This document shows, piece after piece, positions 41,826 to 48,294 of a DNA stretch of 61,046 nucleotides. Location of the stretch: positions 1-61,046 of the IMG/VR virus record IMGVR_UViG_3300036401_000291. One strand, 5' to 3'. The notes under the pieces are model-generated. The model saw only the letters and a program-made list of their open reading frames with translations. It was not told where the DNA came from and made no database searches. Origin of the DNA: a virus. Every line of letters begins with the position of its first letter. Within the stretch, counting starts at the first letter, position 1. The position numbers and the translations under genes were made by a program.

Positions 41826-42046
41826 GCCGCCGCCCGCTTCAGCAGGCGGCGTTCACGCTCGGAGAACCCGCCCCAGATACCGAACCGCACGTCGAGCTCC
41901 AGCGCGTACTCCAGGCACTCCGCGCTGACGTTGCACGCCCGGCAGACGCGCTTGGCCGCACGGGTCGAGCCGCCCTTCTCCGGAAAGAACGCCTCCGGGT
42001 CCGTCTCGGCGCAGAGCGCCTGTTCGGTCCAGTCCTGCGTGTTCAT
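41822..42046 (-). CDS. WhiB-family iron-sulfur regulator
   Basis: A 74-aa protein from ATG 42046. Cysteines at 12, 35, 38 and 44 give C-x22-C-x2-C-x5-C, the [4Fe-4S] ligand pattern. GIWGG at 56-60 is the family turn, and the end SERERRLLKRAAA is basic. WhiB proteins bind sigma-factor partners or DNA in actinobacteria and are known in phages, where they can cause superinfection exclusion. Overlaps the previous gene by ATGA. Confidence 0.93.
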   Translation of the reverse strand: MNTQDWTEQALCAETDPEAFFPEKGGSTRAAKRVCRACNVSAECLEYALELDVRFGIWGGFSERERRLLKRAAA

Positions 42047-42177
42047 GATGCGAACGGTTCCGGCGGCAGCCCGCCGGCGTACCAGGGGGAGGCTTCCTCG
42101 ATCGCCGCGCGGACCTTCGCGATGCGGACGGCGTGCGGGTCGGGGGTTTTGTCGGCCTGCTGTGCTAGCGTTTTCAT
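42043..42177 (-). CDS. First micro-gene of the WhiB-FtsK operon
   Basis: A 44-aa ORF from ATG 42177 with a strong GAAAGGA ribosome site. MKTLAQQADKTPDPHAVRIA, KVRAAIEEASPWYAGGLPPE. It stands directly behind the divergent promoter at 42270-42298. Helical, unknown function. Its stop overlaps the WhiB start (ATGA). Confidence 0.55.
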   Translation of the reverse strand: MKTLAQQADKTPDPHAVRIAKVRAAIEEASPWYAGGLPPEPFAS

Positions 42178-42213
42178 CGCATGTCCTTTCTCGGGTGATG
42201 AAGGCGCTGAGGG

Positions 42214-42236
42214 CGGCACCATGTCGGGTGGTGCCG
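42214..42236 (-). promoter_or_regulatory. Leader hairpin of WhiB-FtsK operon
   Basis: CGGCACCA (42214-42221) and TGGTGCCG (42229-42236) form a perfect 8-bp stem with a 7-base loop. It lies between the minus-strand promoter and the first gene. It could shape mRNA stability or attenuate transcription. Confidence 0.45.
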
Positions 42237-42269
42237 TCCTCGTCTTGTGTGCGGGACATCATGCCAAGC

Positions 42270-42298
42270 AATGTAACCCATGTCTAACATGGACGCAA
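42270..42298 (-). promoter_or_regulatory. Minus-strand promoter with internal operator
   Basis: On the minus strand TTGCGT (-35, 42298-42293) and TACATT (-10, 42275-42270) are 17 bases apart. The palindrome CCATGT-cta-ACATGG at 42278-42292 fills the spacer, so a bound regulator would block polymerase. It drives the WhiB/FtsK operon. The HTH-NUDIX protein encoded divergently is the obvious candidate regulator. The promoter call is by eye. Confidence 0.55.
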
Positions 42299-42326
42299 GG
42301 GACCTGCTACCTTATGCTGATGCAAC

Positions 42327-43058
42327 ATGACGGGTTACGTGAAGGGCACCACCCCGGACGGCGAGATAGCGCATATGGACGAGTCGTTCTACCGGGCCAC
42401 CGCCGCCATCAGGGCATGGCCGGACGTGGCGCAAGCCTGGGAATCAGCCAAGGCCCTCGCCAAGCTCGTCGAGCGGTGGCGCACCGAGACCGCGGACTTC
42501 CGCGACTGGCTCGCCGCCTACATGGCCGACGAGCGCGGCCTCACGCACGAGGAGCTGGCCGCGTTCATGGGCGTCACCCGGGCGGCGGTCAGCCAGCGGA
42601 TCGCACGCGCACGAGAGAAGGGTTATCCAGTGACCGAGCCAGCCACCCTGCCAGAGCAGCCCCACGTCGGGCTCGCCATCATCACGTCCGACCGGGGGGT
42701 CCTGATCGCCAAGCGGCGCGACGGCATCCCGCCCTGGACGTTCCTCGGCGGCGACATCCACGAAGGCGAATCGGCGGAGAACGCCCTCCGTCGCCGCGTC
42801 ACGGCCGAGAGCGGACTGACTGTCGAGTCGGTCCAGTTCATCGGCCGCCGCATCCACCCGAAGACCAGCCGCGTCATGGTGTACTGCCATGCCAAGGTCG
42901 CGCTGGGGCTGGGTGCAGATGAGCCGCATCTGGGCGACCCGGAGGACCTGGAAGAGGTCCGGTGGGTATCGATCGACGAGACGCGGACCCTGATGCCGGA
43001 CATGTACGGGCCGGTGCGGCAGTATCTGGACGAGCTGCAGCGCGTGCCGCAGGAATAA
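42327..43058 (+). CDS. HTH protein fused to a degenerate NUDIX domain
   Basis: A 243-aa protein. A helix-turn-helix lies at residues ~72-95 (LTHEELAAFMGVTRAAVSQ). The NUDIX fold begins near residue 112 with WTFLGGDIHEGESAENALRRRVTAESGL. In the box, Gly142, Glu148, Arg156, Glu161 and Gly163 are kept, but the catalytic-position Glu157 is Arg and Glu160 is Ala. So it is probably a nucleotide sensor rather than a hydrolase, like NrtR-type regulators. NUDIX genes accompany FtsK in actinomycete elements. ATG 42375 is an alternative start. Confidence 0.8.
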   Translation: MTGYVKGTTPDGEIAHMDESFYRATAAIRAWPDVAQAWESAKALAKLVERWRTETADFRDWLAAYMADERGLTHEELAAFMGVTRAAVSQRIARAREKGYPVTEPATLPEQPHVGLAIITSDRGVLIAKRRDGIPPWTFLGGDIHEGESAENALRRRVTAESGLTVESVQFIGRRIHPKTSRVMVYCHAKVALGLGADEPHLGDPEDLEEVRWVSIDETRTLMPDMYGPVRQYLDELQRVPQE

Positions 43059-43063
43059 TCATC

Positions 43064-43291
43064 ATGATTGCGGCCCTCGCTGCCCTCGCCGTCTTGGTGC
43101 TGCTGGCGGCTGGCGGATTCCGGTTCCAGGTCACCCGGAGACCTGACGGCCTGTCCCGGGCATGGCGGCAGCAGCATGCTGCCCGGCCTTGCATGGAGTG
43201 CGGTTACCGGGCCGGAAGGGTGCTGCACTTGTGCGGTGAGGTGGGCTGGAAGAGCGGGCGCGTGACCCGCTGGCACTGGAACCTGGGGTGA
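43064..43291 (+). CDS. Membrane-anchored zinc-ribbon protein
   Basis: A 75-aa protein: MIAALAALAVLVLLAAGGFR forms one membrane anchor, then PCMECGYRAGRVLHLCGEVGW gives a CxxC...C metal-type site. It begins 6 bases after the HTH-NUDIX stop. Unknown function. Confidence 0.55.
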   Translation: MIAALAALAVLVLLAAGGFRFQVTRRPDGLSRAWRQQHAARPCMECGYRAGRVLHLCGEVGWKSGRVTRWHWNLG

Positions 43292-43455
43292 ACCGCAGCA
43301 GGGAATGGCGCATCCTGTTTATCGTCAACGTGTTCGCCGCGGCGTTCATGACCGGTCTGCTGGGCATGGCCTGGCCGCCCTGGGTCCGGGCGTTCCTGGT
43401 CGGCTCCTCTGTCGCGCTCTGGCTGCTGGCGGTGACCGTGACAAGCCGGCCTTAG
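43288..43455 (+). CDS. Two-helix membrane protein
   Basis: A 55-aa GTG-start ORF overlapping the previous stop (GTGA). It reads WRILFIVNVFAAAFMTGLLG and VRAFLVGSSVALWLLAVTV, two transmembrane helices. Topology and coupling support it. Function unknown. Confidence 0.5.
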   Translation: MNRSREWRILFIVNVFAAAFMTGLLGMAWPPWVRAFLVGSSVALWLLAVTVTSRP

Positions 43456-43652
43456 CGCCGCGCCCGGCGCATCTTCCGCTCGCCCTCGCGGCGCTTCCGT
43501 CGCCCCGCCGGGCTGCTGCCGTGATTCATCTGCGCGGGCACCGGCTTGCGTGACGTCCGGGTCGACTGACGACGGCCGCGTTCCTCTGCGGGCAGCGACA
43601 TGTCGGCGAGCCGGTTCTTGCCCCGCCGCCCGAAACCCCTGCTGCTGGCCAT
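43452..43652 (-). CDS. Small Arg/Lys-rich protein
   Basis: A 66-aa protein from ATG 43652. It is extremely basic throughout (MASSRGFGRRGKNRLADMSL; QSTRTSRKPVPAQMNHG; RRKRREGERKMRRARR). It could condense or bind nucleic acid. It lies opposite to the surrounding plus-strand small genes. No family recognised. Confidence 0.5.
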   Translation of the reverse strand: MASSRGFGRRGKNRLADMSLPAEERGRRQSTRTSRKPVPAQMNHGSSPAGRRKRREGERKMRRARR

Positions 43653-43730
43653 GGTGTGACGGTACGCCCCGGGTTGCCGCGTGACAACCCGGTCACGGTC
43701 AGCTAGGGTCCGTGGGCGGAGGTGGTTACC

Positions 43731-43883
43731 ATGCCTGGACTCTCGAACGGGAACTCGTTCAACCTGGCGAACGGCAGCAGCTTCGCCGTCATCAGCATGC
43801 CGCTGGAAGGTGCCCTCGCCCTGGGACCGTCGCTGCGCCTGTTCGACACCAGCCCGTTCCGGGGCCGCTGCAATGGGCTGTGA
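43731..43883 (+). CDS. Small unknown protein before the DUF397 gene
   Basis: A 50-aa ORF behind a strong GGAGGTGG site. MPGLSNGNSFNLANGSSFAV and ISMPLEGALALGPSLRLFDT have the look of a small secreted or structural peptide, though no signal is seen. It overlaps the DUF397 gene by 11 bases. Unknown. Confidence 0.5.
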   Translation: MPGLSNGNSFNLANGSSFAVISMPLEGALALGPSLRLFDTSPFRGRCNGL

Positions 43884-44052
43884 CGGCCGCGCCTGGCGCA
43901 AGTCCTCGCACAGCAACAGCAAGGAATGCGCCGAGGTCGGCCAGGACGGCACGGACGTGTGCATGCGGGACTCGCAGGACCCGGACGGGCCGATCCTGGT
44001 GTTCGGCCCGGTCGCGTGGGTGGCGCTCCTGGAAGGGCTCCGGTCCGCCTGA
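43873..44052 (+). CDS. DUF397-family protein
   Basis: A 59-aa protein. WRKSSHSNSKECAEVGQDG, VCMRDSQDPDGPILVFGPVAW and a short end match the DUF397 pattern (W-x-KSS-x-S, C-E-V, RDS, F). Such proteins are abundant in Streptomyces, usually next to an XRE-type regulator (Scr1/DUF5753 partner). Here the nearest candidate is the repressor-like gene at 45424. Probably regulatory. Confidence 0.85.
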   Translation: MGCDGRAWRKSSHSNSKECAEVGQDGTDVCMRDSQDPDGPILVFGPVAWVALLEGLRSA

Positions 44053-44171
44053 CCAGTGCACATTGCACTGCCGGTTGCAGCCAGTTTCCATACGGGCGAG
44101 TATTGTCATCAGGCGGGCCGGCGGGTTACCGTGCCAGTGAGCGCCCACCCCGCAACGCAAGGGAGCCCGAC

Positions 44172-44297
44172 ATGAAGCGCATCATCGCCGCCGTCCTCAT
44201 CGCCCTCGGCCTGGCCGCCGGGGCAGCCGCCGCCGGCGCCTCCGGCGGCACGTCCGCGCCCGTGGCCGCCGGGTCCTCCAGCTTCTACCACACCTAG
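44172..44297 (+). CDS. Small secreted peptide
   Basis: A 41-aa ORF reading MKRIIAAVLIALGLAAGAAA then AGASGGTSAPVAAGSSSFYHT. A basic start, hydrophobic core and small residues form a signal peptide, with a short Gly/Ser-rich remainder. Function unknown, and it may be processed on export. Confidence 0.5.
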   Translation: MKRIIAAVLIALGLAAGAAAAGASGGTSAPVAAGSSSFYHT

Positions 44298-44301
44298 GCC
44301 G

Positions 44302-44427
44302 GTGACTTTCTACCCGCCAGACGGCGAAAGCGCCCCCCAGGCCGACGGTGAATCCTGGGCCGGCTACGCCGGGGCCGTATACGACGCCGCGGTAGCGCGC
44401 CTCGGCGCGGAGGGCGCCGCCCCCTGA
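44302..44427 (+). CDS. Small acidic protein
   Basis: A 41-aa GTG-start ORF reading TFYPPDGESAPQADGESWAG and YAGAVYDAAVARLGAEGAAP. It has a helical C-terminal half. It follows the secreted peptide closely. Unknown. The gap 44428-44735 after it holds the tRNA-like gene and no other gene that I see. Confidence 0.4.
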   Translation: MTFYPPDGESAPQADGESWAGYAGAVYDAAVARLGAEGAAP

Positions 44428-44539
44428 ACGTGCGCGGCGGGACCGGGCCATAGGCAGCAGCCACTCACACACGACACTGAGTGCGCACCCGCATTGGGGT
44501 CGCTGCCCGGGGACATCTCCCGGTCCCGTCGCGCCGCAC

Positions 44540-44612
44540 GCGCTGGTAGCTCAGCAGGACAGAGCGGCTGCACCTGAGCAGCAGGTCCGGGGTCCGAATC
44601 CTCGCCAGCGCA
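44540..44612 (+). tRNA. tRNA-like gene with a 6-nt anticodon loop
   Basis: GCGCTGG (44540-44546) pairs with CCAGCGC (44605-44611). The D arm GCTC...GAGC, an anticodon stem GCTGC/GCAGC, and a T arm CGGGG-TCCGAAT-CCTCG are all present. The anticodon loop reads ACCTGA, only six bases, and lacks the usual T33. If one base is missing, CTG (Gln) would be the anticodon. The T loop has TCCGAAT instead of TTCGAAT. It may be a decayed or indel-affected tRNA, and no CCA is encoded. Confidence 0.65.
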
Positions 44613-44735
44613 CGACCGCCGGCCGCCCGGATACCACTACGACACAGTGATGTTTCCCTTCCCGTGGCGGCCGGCGGTCATGCCCGTACCCGGAACCGCT
44701 TGCCGTCCGTCTCCCGGTTACGTACCGTGGCGCGC

Positions 44736-44906
44736 ATGGAGGGGACGCCGCTGCTGCCCGGGTCGCTCGACGCATTCGCCGGCGATCACCCCGGGGTGAC
44801 CCTGGATCTGCGTGCCTGGGTGCAGGACGGCCGCGGCGGCACCTGGCTGCACGGCAGCACGGAGGCGGAGCTGCTCGCCGAGCTGACCGCCGCGCTGGGC
44901 GGCTAG
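44736..44906 (+). CDS. Small unknown protein
   Basis: A 56-aa protein: MEGTPLLPGSLDAFAGDHPG, VTLDLRAWVQDGRGGTWLHG, STEAELLAELTAALGG. A beta-then-helix layout. It overlaps the convergent gene by four bases. Not recognised. Confidence 0.45.
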   Translation: MEGTPLLPGSLDAFAGDHPGVTLDLRAWVQDGRGGTWLHGSTEAELLAELTAALGG

Positions 44907-45208
44907 TCGACCACCCGCAGGCGGTACCGCTGCGCCCTGCACGCCTTGACGCCCTCGTCGAACGCCTGCTGGCGGACGGCTTCCAGGAGCGCCTCGCTGA
45001 CCGTCCACTGGCGGCCCGTCTCGCACGCCCGCTCCAGGCCGGCCAGGCACAGCCGGGCCATCTCCAGCGCGGCGCCGTCATCCGGGCGGCTGGCCAGGAT
45101 AGCGACCTGCTTGGCGCACGTCTCCGCCCAGAGGGCCAGGTCGCGCACGTCCGCCTGCGGACGCTCGGGTCTCGGCCCGTCCGCGCCGCCGTACGCGGGT
45201 TCAGCCAT
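44903..45208 (-). CDS. Helical protein of unknown function
   Basis: A 101-aa protein from ATG 45208 behind a GGAGGGGA site. It reads ADVRDLALWAETCAKQVAIL, GAALEMARLCLAGLERACETG, and a basic C-terminus RAQRYRLRVVD. An in-frame extension to ATG 45424 would add 72 residues (CTCVSHITEQRVMV inside), overlapping the repressor stop. I prefer the shorter form because the extension holds promoter-like TTGCGG...TATTAC and lower G+C. Confidence 0.55.
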   Translation of the reverse strand: MAEPAYGGADGPRPERPQADVRDLALWAETCAKQVAILASRPDDGAALEMARLCLAGLERACETGRQWTVSEALLEAVRQQAFDEGVKACRAQRYRLRVVD

Positions 45209-45423
45209 GGTTATTTCCCCTCCCGGATTCCGGGCGGACTGGCGGGGTCCAGGCCGGTCCGCCTTGCGGCTGGCGTCCTCACGATGCGGAACCATGACCC
45301 TCTGCTCCGTAATATGCGAAACGCACGTGCACCGCAACCCGTTACTCAGGTTGTATTCGATAACCACGGCAGGCGCACGGGCAAACGCCGCATAAGCCGC
45401 CGGCCTGCGACGTAACTGCGACA

Positions 45424-46041
45424 TCAGGCGCCGGCGGTGCCGGAATTCGGGGGAGCGTGCCGGGCCGCGGCGCGGCGGCGCAGGTCCGCGATGACCCATA
45501 CCCGGTCGCCGATGTCGAGGAGGTTGACCACGTTCCACGCCTTCGCGTCGTCGGGGCAGTCCGGGAACATCTGCTCGCCCGCCGGGTCGGTGACGCGCCG
45601 GGGCAGGTCGAGGTACCGGTTCCAGACGGGCACGGCGTACGGGTAGTCAGCGTCGGTGCGGTCCTGGTCGAACGGCGAGGGCGGCAGGTCGCGTGACTCG
45701 GCGGCCGCGAACTGCCTCACGGGGGCGATCCTGGCGCGGGCCAGCGTGTCCGTCTCGCCGTGCAGGAACGCCAGGACCGACTCGTGCGTGATGCCGTACG
45801 CCTTCTCGGCGGCCTCCAGCGACCATTTCGTGTACGTGCCCGGCCGGTAGTTGTTCTCCAGCTCCTGGATGAGCTTGGTGTTCACGTTGCCCTCGCCGGT
45901 GAGCGGCAGCCGCTCGGCGGCGAACCGGGACCGGGCCTTGTAGCCGAGCTCGTCCTCACGCCAGTCCTGGAGGGCCTTGCCGAACTGCGCCCACCTCTCA
46001 TCCGGGACGCCGGTCACGGCCCGCTGCGCCTTAGATGGCAT
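45424..46041 (-). CDS. Repressor-like HTH protein
   Basis: A 205-aa protein, ATG behind GGGGAA. Residues ~15-95 read WAQFGKALQDWREDELGYKAR, GNVNTKLIQELENNYRPGTY and WSLEAAEKAYGITHESVLAFL, a helix-turn-helix of the XRE type found in actinobacterial regulators. The rest is an unrecognised domain with LPPSPFDQDRTDADYPYAVP, which may sense or dimerise. It faces a Cro-like gene across 212 bp with several inverted repeats, so it is the best candidate for the lysogeny repressor. Confidence 0.75.
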   Translation of the reverse strand: MPSKAQRAVTGVPDERWAQFGKALQDWREDELGYKARSRFAAERLPLTGEGNVNTKLIQELENNYRPGTYTKWSLEAAEKAYGITHESVLAFLHGETDTLARARIAPVRQFAAAESRDLPPSPFDQDRTDADYPYAVPVWNRYLDLPRRVTDPAGEQMFPDCPDDAKAWNVVNLLDIGDRVWVIADLRRRAAARHAPPNSGTAGA

Positions 46042-46102
46042 CGCAGATTCCCCTTTACGCCCGGGATTCCCGCCCCGTTTATCCGACTCTGACTCACTGG
46101 CA

Positions 46103-46120
46103 GGTTGCCGTCAAGCAACC
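46103..46120. promoter_or_regulatory. Operator-like inverted repeat near the repressor
   Basis: GGTTGC (46103-46108) and GCAACC (46115-46120) form a perfect inverted repeat with a 6-base spacer. On the minus strand the spacer starts with TTGACG, a candidate -35 of the repressor promoter. A second short repeat CTCAC/GTGAG lies at 46120-46135. Likely regulatory. Confidence 0.45.
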
Positions 46121-46193
46121 TCACCCTACCGTGAGCAGAGCGAGAAAGCGCAGCACATGACGGGTACGACTTGAAAAAGCCTTGACTCCGCGT

Positions 46194-46206
46194 GTCGTCA
46201 GACGAC
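46194..46206. promoter_or_regulatory. Palindromic operator GTCGTC-A-GACGAC
   Basis: A perfect 13-bp palindrome centred 19 bases before the -35 of the Cro-like promoter. The placement suits repressor or activator binding in the switch region. Confidence 0.5.
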
Positions 46207-46218
46207 TTTACGTACCAC

Positions 46219-46247
46219 TTGACACGGCCGCGCGTAGCTCTTACTGT
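46219..46247 (+). promoter_or_regulatory. Strong leaderless promoter for the Cro-like gene
   Basis: TTGACA (46219-46224), a 17-base spacer and TACTGT (46242-46247). The predicted start site falls on or beside the A of the ATG at 46254, so the mRNA is likely leaderless, as is common in actinobacteria. This explains why no ribosome site is present. Confidence 0.75.
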
Positions 46248-46253
46248 CTCCAC

Positions 46254-46511
46254 ATGCCTCCAGTTGAGACGGCCATACCCGACGGGCCGAAAATCCGGCA
46301 GCTCATCAGGGCGAACGGCTACAGCGTGTCGGGCTTCGGCCGGGCGATCGGCCGCCACCCGCAGACCATCTCGGACGTCGTGCGCGGCCGTCAGGCGGCC
46401 GTCAGCCTCCCGCTGCTGTTCCAGATCGCCCGGGGGCTCCACGTGAAGCCGCAGGCGATCAGCGACTACATCGAGGACGGCAGCGACACGGAGACGAAGA
46501 TCCCCGCCTAG
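46254..46511 (+). CDS. Cro-like XRE-family HTH protein
   Basis: An 85-aa protein. The helix-turn-helix lies around residues 20-60: KIRQLIRANGYSVSGFGRAI, GRHPQTISDVVRGRQAAVSL and LLFQIARGLHVKPQAISDYI. It starts at ATG 46254 with no ribosome site but a perfectly placed promoter. Divergent from the repressor-like gene and followed by a terminator. It fits a Cro- or excise-type early regulator. Confidence 0.85.
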   Translation: MPPVETAIPDGPKIRQLIRANGYSVSGFGRAIGRHPQTISDVVRGRQAAVSLPLLFQIARGLHVKPQAISDYIEDGSDTETKIPA

Positions 46512-46521
46512 ACGCGAAAAA

Positions 46522-46543
46522 GCCCCCCGCGTGAACGGGGGGC
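46522..46543 (+). terminator. Terminator after the Cro-like gene
   Basis: GCCCCCCG (46522-46529), loop CGTGAA, CGGGGGGC (46536-46543), preceded by an A run. It lies 11 bases after the stop. It would end or thin transcription before the long early operon, so antitermination is possible. Confidence 0.65.
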
Positions 46544-46592
46544 CGGACCACCAGGTCCAAGCATAACAAAACCAGCGAAAGGACCACCGACA

Positions 46593-46796
46593 GTGACGCA
46601 CTGGAAGACCACGTTCGACCCGGACGACGGCGAGCCGATCGGCGCGCTGTGCTACTGCGACATCGGCGAAGACCATGACGGCAACGGGAACCTGATGTTC
46701 CCGGAGCCGGACGCGTCACCCCGCGAGACGCAAGAGACTCGCGAGGGCATCACCGGCATGCACTGGGACAACCTCGGATCCGGGGGTGCGGCGTGA
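46593..46796 (+). CDS. Small acidic early protein
   Basis: A 67-aa GTG-start protein behind GAAAGGA. HWKTTFDPDDGEPIGALCYC and DIGEDHDGNGNLMFPEPDAS have a CxC and acidic loops. It is the first gene after the terminator. Overlaps the next gene by GTGA. Unknown. Confidence 0.55.
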   Translation: MTHWKTTFDPDDGEPIGALCYCDIGEDHDGNGNLMFPEPDASPRETQETREGITGMHWDNLGSGGAA

Positions 46797-47053
46797 ACGA
46801 CGGGACCCGGCTACTGACCTACGACGAGGCCGTGGCGCTCCTGCCCGACCGCCCCAGCATCCACACCCTGTTCGACGGCGGGTTCGCCCTCATCAGCGAG
46901 GACTGGGACCGGCCCCGGGTCCTGGCGCTCCTGGCGGCCACCCGGCGCCGCGAGGCCACCCCCGGCCCGGACGGCCCGCAGCGTCACGACCTGGCCGCCT
47001 ACATGCCCGTCACCGGCCACCACGTGTACATCGAGACGAGGCCAGCCGCATGA
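46793..47053 (+). CDS. Small early protein
   Basis: An 86-aa GTG-start protein. MNDGTRLLTYDEAVALLPDR and SIHTLFDGGFALISEDWDRP match a short conserved protein I recall from actinophage early regions. Coupled on both ends by ATGA/GTGA. Function unknown. Confidence 0.6.
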   Translation: MNDGTRLLTYDEAVALLPDRPSIHTLFDGGFALISEDWDRPRVLALLAATRRREATPGPDGPQRHDLAAYMPVTGHHVYIETRPAA

Positions 47054-47640
47054 AGCTCCCGCGCCGGCGCAGCAGCCGCCAGTGGGGCCGCGCCCCCCGC
47101 ACCACCCTCACCCTGGTCGGCGACTACCCCGACACCGACCGCAACATCACCGAGGCGATGATGGCCATCCCGCCCGCACCATGGCACGGCACCACCATCC
47201 CCCTCGCGGCCCTGCGCGGCCAGCCGCACTACGCGCCTGCACCCGTCACCGCCCCGCCCCGCACCCACCAGGCCGCCTACGGCGAATGGACCGGGACCAT
47301 GACCGTCAACGACACCCCCGCCAGCGCCGCCGACCACATGGATGCCCGGTGCCGCGCCGCCCGCACCTTCATCGACCTCAAGCATGCCTACCTCGAACAA
47401 AAAGGCATGGGCTACCGCATCGACGACGCCGACCAGGTACTGCAGCGCGGCGAGGAACTCCCCCCCGGGTCGGTCATCGCCGAAACCCACCGCGAGGCCG
47501 TCACCCACCTGGTCGGCGACTGGGGCGAATGGGCCCCGGCCGGGGGCTGGAACCACGGCTGGGCCCGCGGCCTGCCCTGGTACCGGCCCGAAGACGGCGA
47601 CGACGGCCTGCCGCTGCACCCGCCGGGAGCGGCATCATGA
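47050..47640 (+). CDS. Early protein of unknown function
   Basis: A 196-aa protein from ATG 47050. The basic N-terminus (MKLPRRRSSRQWGRAPR) is followed by DADQVLQRGEELPPGSVIAE, THREAVTHLVGDWGEWAPAG and WYRPEDGDDG. No motif recognised. Member of the tightly coupled early operon. Confidence 0.5.
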   Translation: MKLPRRRSSRQWGRAPRTTLTLVGDYPDTDRNITEAMMAIPPAPWHGTTIPLAALRGQPHYAPAPVTAPPRTHQAAYGEWTGTMTVNDTPASAADHMDARCRAARTFIDLKHAYLEQKGMGYRIDDADQVLQRGEELPPGSVIAETHREAVTHLVGDWGEWAPAGGWNHGWARGLPWYRPEDGDDGLPLHPPGAAS

Positions 47641-47828
47641 CCGGCCAGCGAATCCAGTGGGACGCCGGCACGCTCATCACGGTGATCGGGGAAGCGATCA
47701 GGAAAGCGGACTTCCAGGCAACGGAAGCCGCCATCAGGATCCTGGCCACCACCGACCCGCAGCGCGCACAGGACGTCCTGGACACGATCCAGGCCGGGCT
47801 GGCCATCGCCGAAGCGGGTGCGCGGTGA
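47637..47828 (+). CDS. Small helical early protein
   Basis: A 63-aa protein starting MTGQRIQWDAGTLITVIGEA, with AAIRILATTDPQRAQDVLDT. ATGA coupling at the start and GTGA at the end. Probably helical and dimeric. Unknown. Confidence 0.5.
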   Translation: MTGQRIQWDAGTLITVIGEAIRKADFQATEAAIRILATTDPQRAQDVLDTIQAGLAIAEAGAR

Positions 47829-48097
47829 GCAGCTTCTGCCAGGCGATGACCCACGCTGGCACCCCGGTGACCGTGTACGCGCACGGCAAGGCCGCGCTGG
47901 CCATCATGCGGAAAACCGACGAGGCCCTCATCTGCACGCAGGACACGGGTCACGACCAGGGCCACGCGGCATGCGACGGCCGGGGGCACATCCTGGCCCG
48001 GTGGCCACGATCACCCGTCGAACGGTACTGGCAGCCCGGCGACTGCGACGGCTGCGACCACGAGCACAAGGTGACCCGGTTATGTGGCCCGACATGA
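47825..48097 (+). CDS. Cys/His-rich early protein
   Basis: A 90-aa GTG-start protein with ICTQDTGHDQGHAACDGRGH and CDGCDHEHKVTRLC, two clusters suggesting zinc binding. It overlaps the next gene by 16 bases. Function unknown. Confidence 0.5.
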   Translation: MSSFCQAMTHAGTPVTVYAHGKAALAIMRKTDEALICTQDTGHDQGHAACDGRGHILARWPRSPVERYWQPGDCDGCDHEHKVTRLCGPT

Positions 48098-48294
48098 TGA
48101 CGCCCTGGGCACCCGCCCCCGCCGACCCCCTCCGCCTCACCATCCTCGGCGCCTGCACCTGCGCCGCCCTCACCAGCCGCGAAGCCGGAGACGACGACCT
48201 CGCCGCCCGGTTCGAGGACGCCTACGCGCAAGTCGCCACCGGCAGCGCCGCCTGGTGCGACCTCGCCGTGAAACTCATCTCGGAGATGAACTGA
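48082..48294 (+). CDS. Small early protein
   Basis: A 70-aa protein from ATG 48082: LRLTILGACTCAALTSREAG and FEDAYAQVATGSAAWCDLAV. Helical. Its stop overlaps the ERF gene start by one base (TGATG). Unknown. Confidence 0.45.
   Translation: MWPDMMTPWAPAPADPLRLTILGACTCAALTSREAGDDDLAARFEDAYAQVATGSAAWCDLAVKLISEMN

Noticed and set aside
40132-41928. 598-aa plus-strand ORF opposite the FtsK-like gene
   Set aside because: Antisense shadow. The minus frame has Walker motifs and membrane helices.
45209-45424. 72-residue N-terminal extension of the 44903 gene
   Set aside because: Lower G+C and promoter-like sequence, and a better ribosome site stands before ATG 45208. Kept only as an alternative.
31883-46041. 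Search for integrase, recombinase or replication Rep gene in the accessory region
   Set aside because: No tyrosine or serine recombinase motif or Rep signature was recognised on either strand. Absence is limited by reading by eye.
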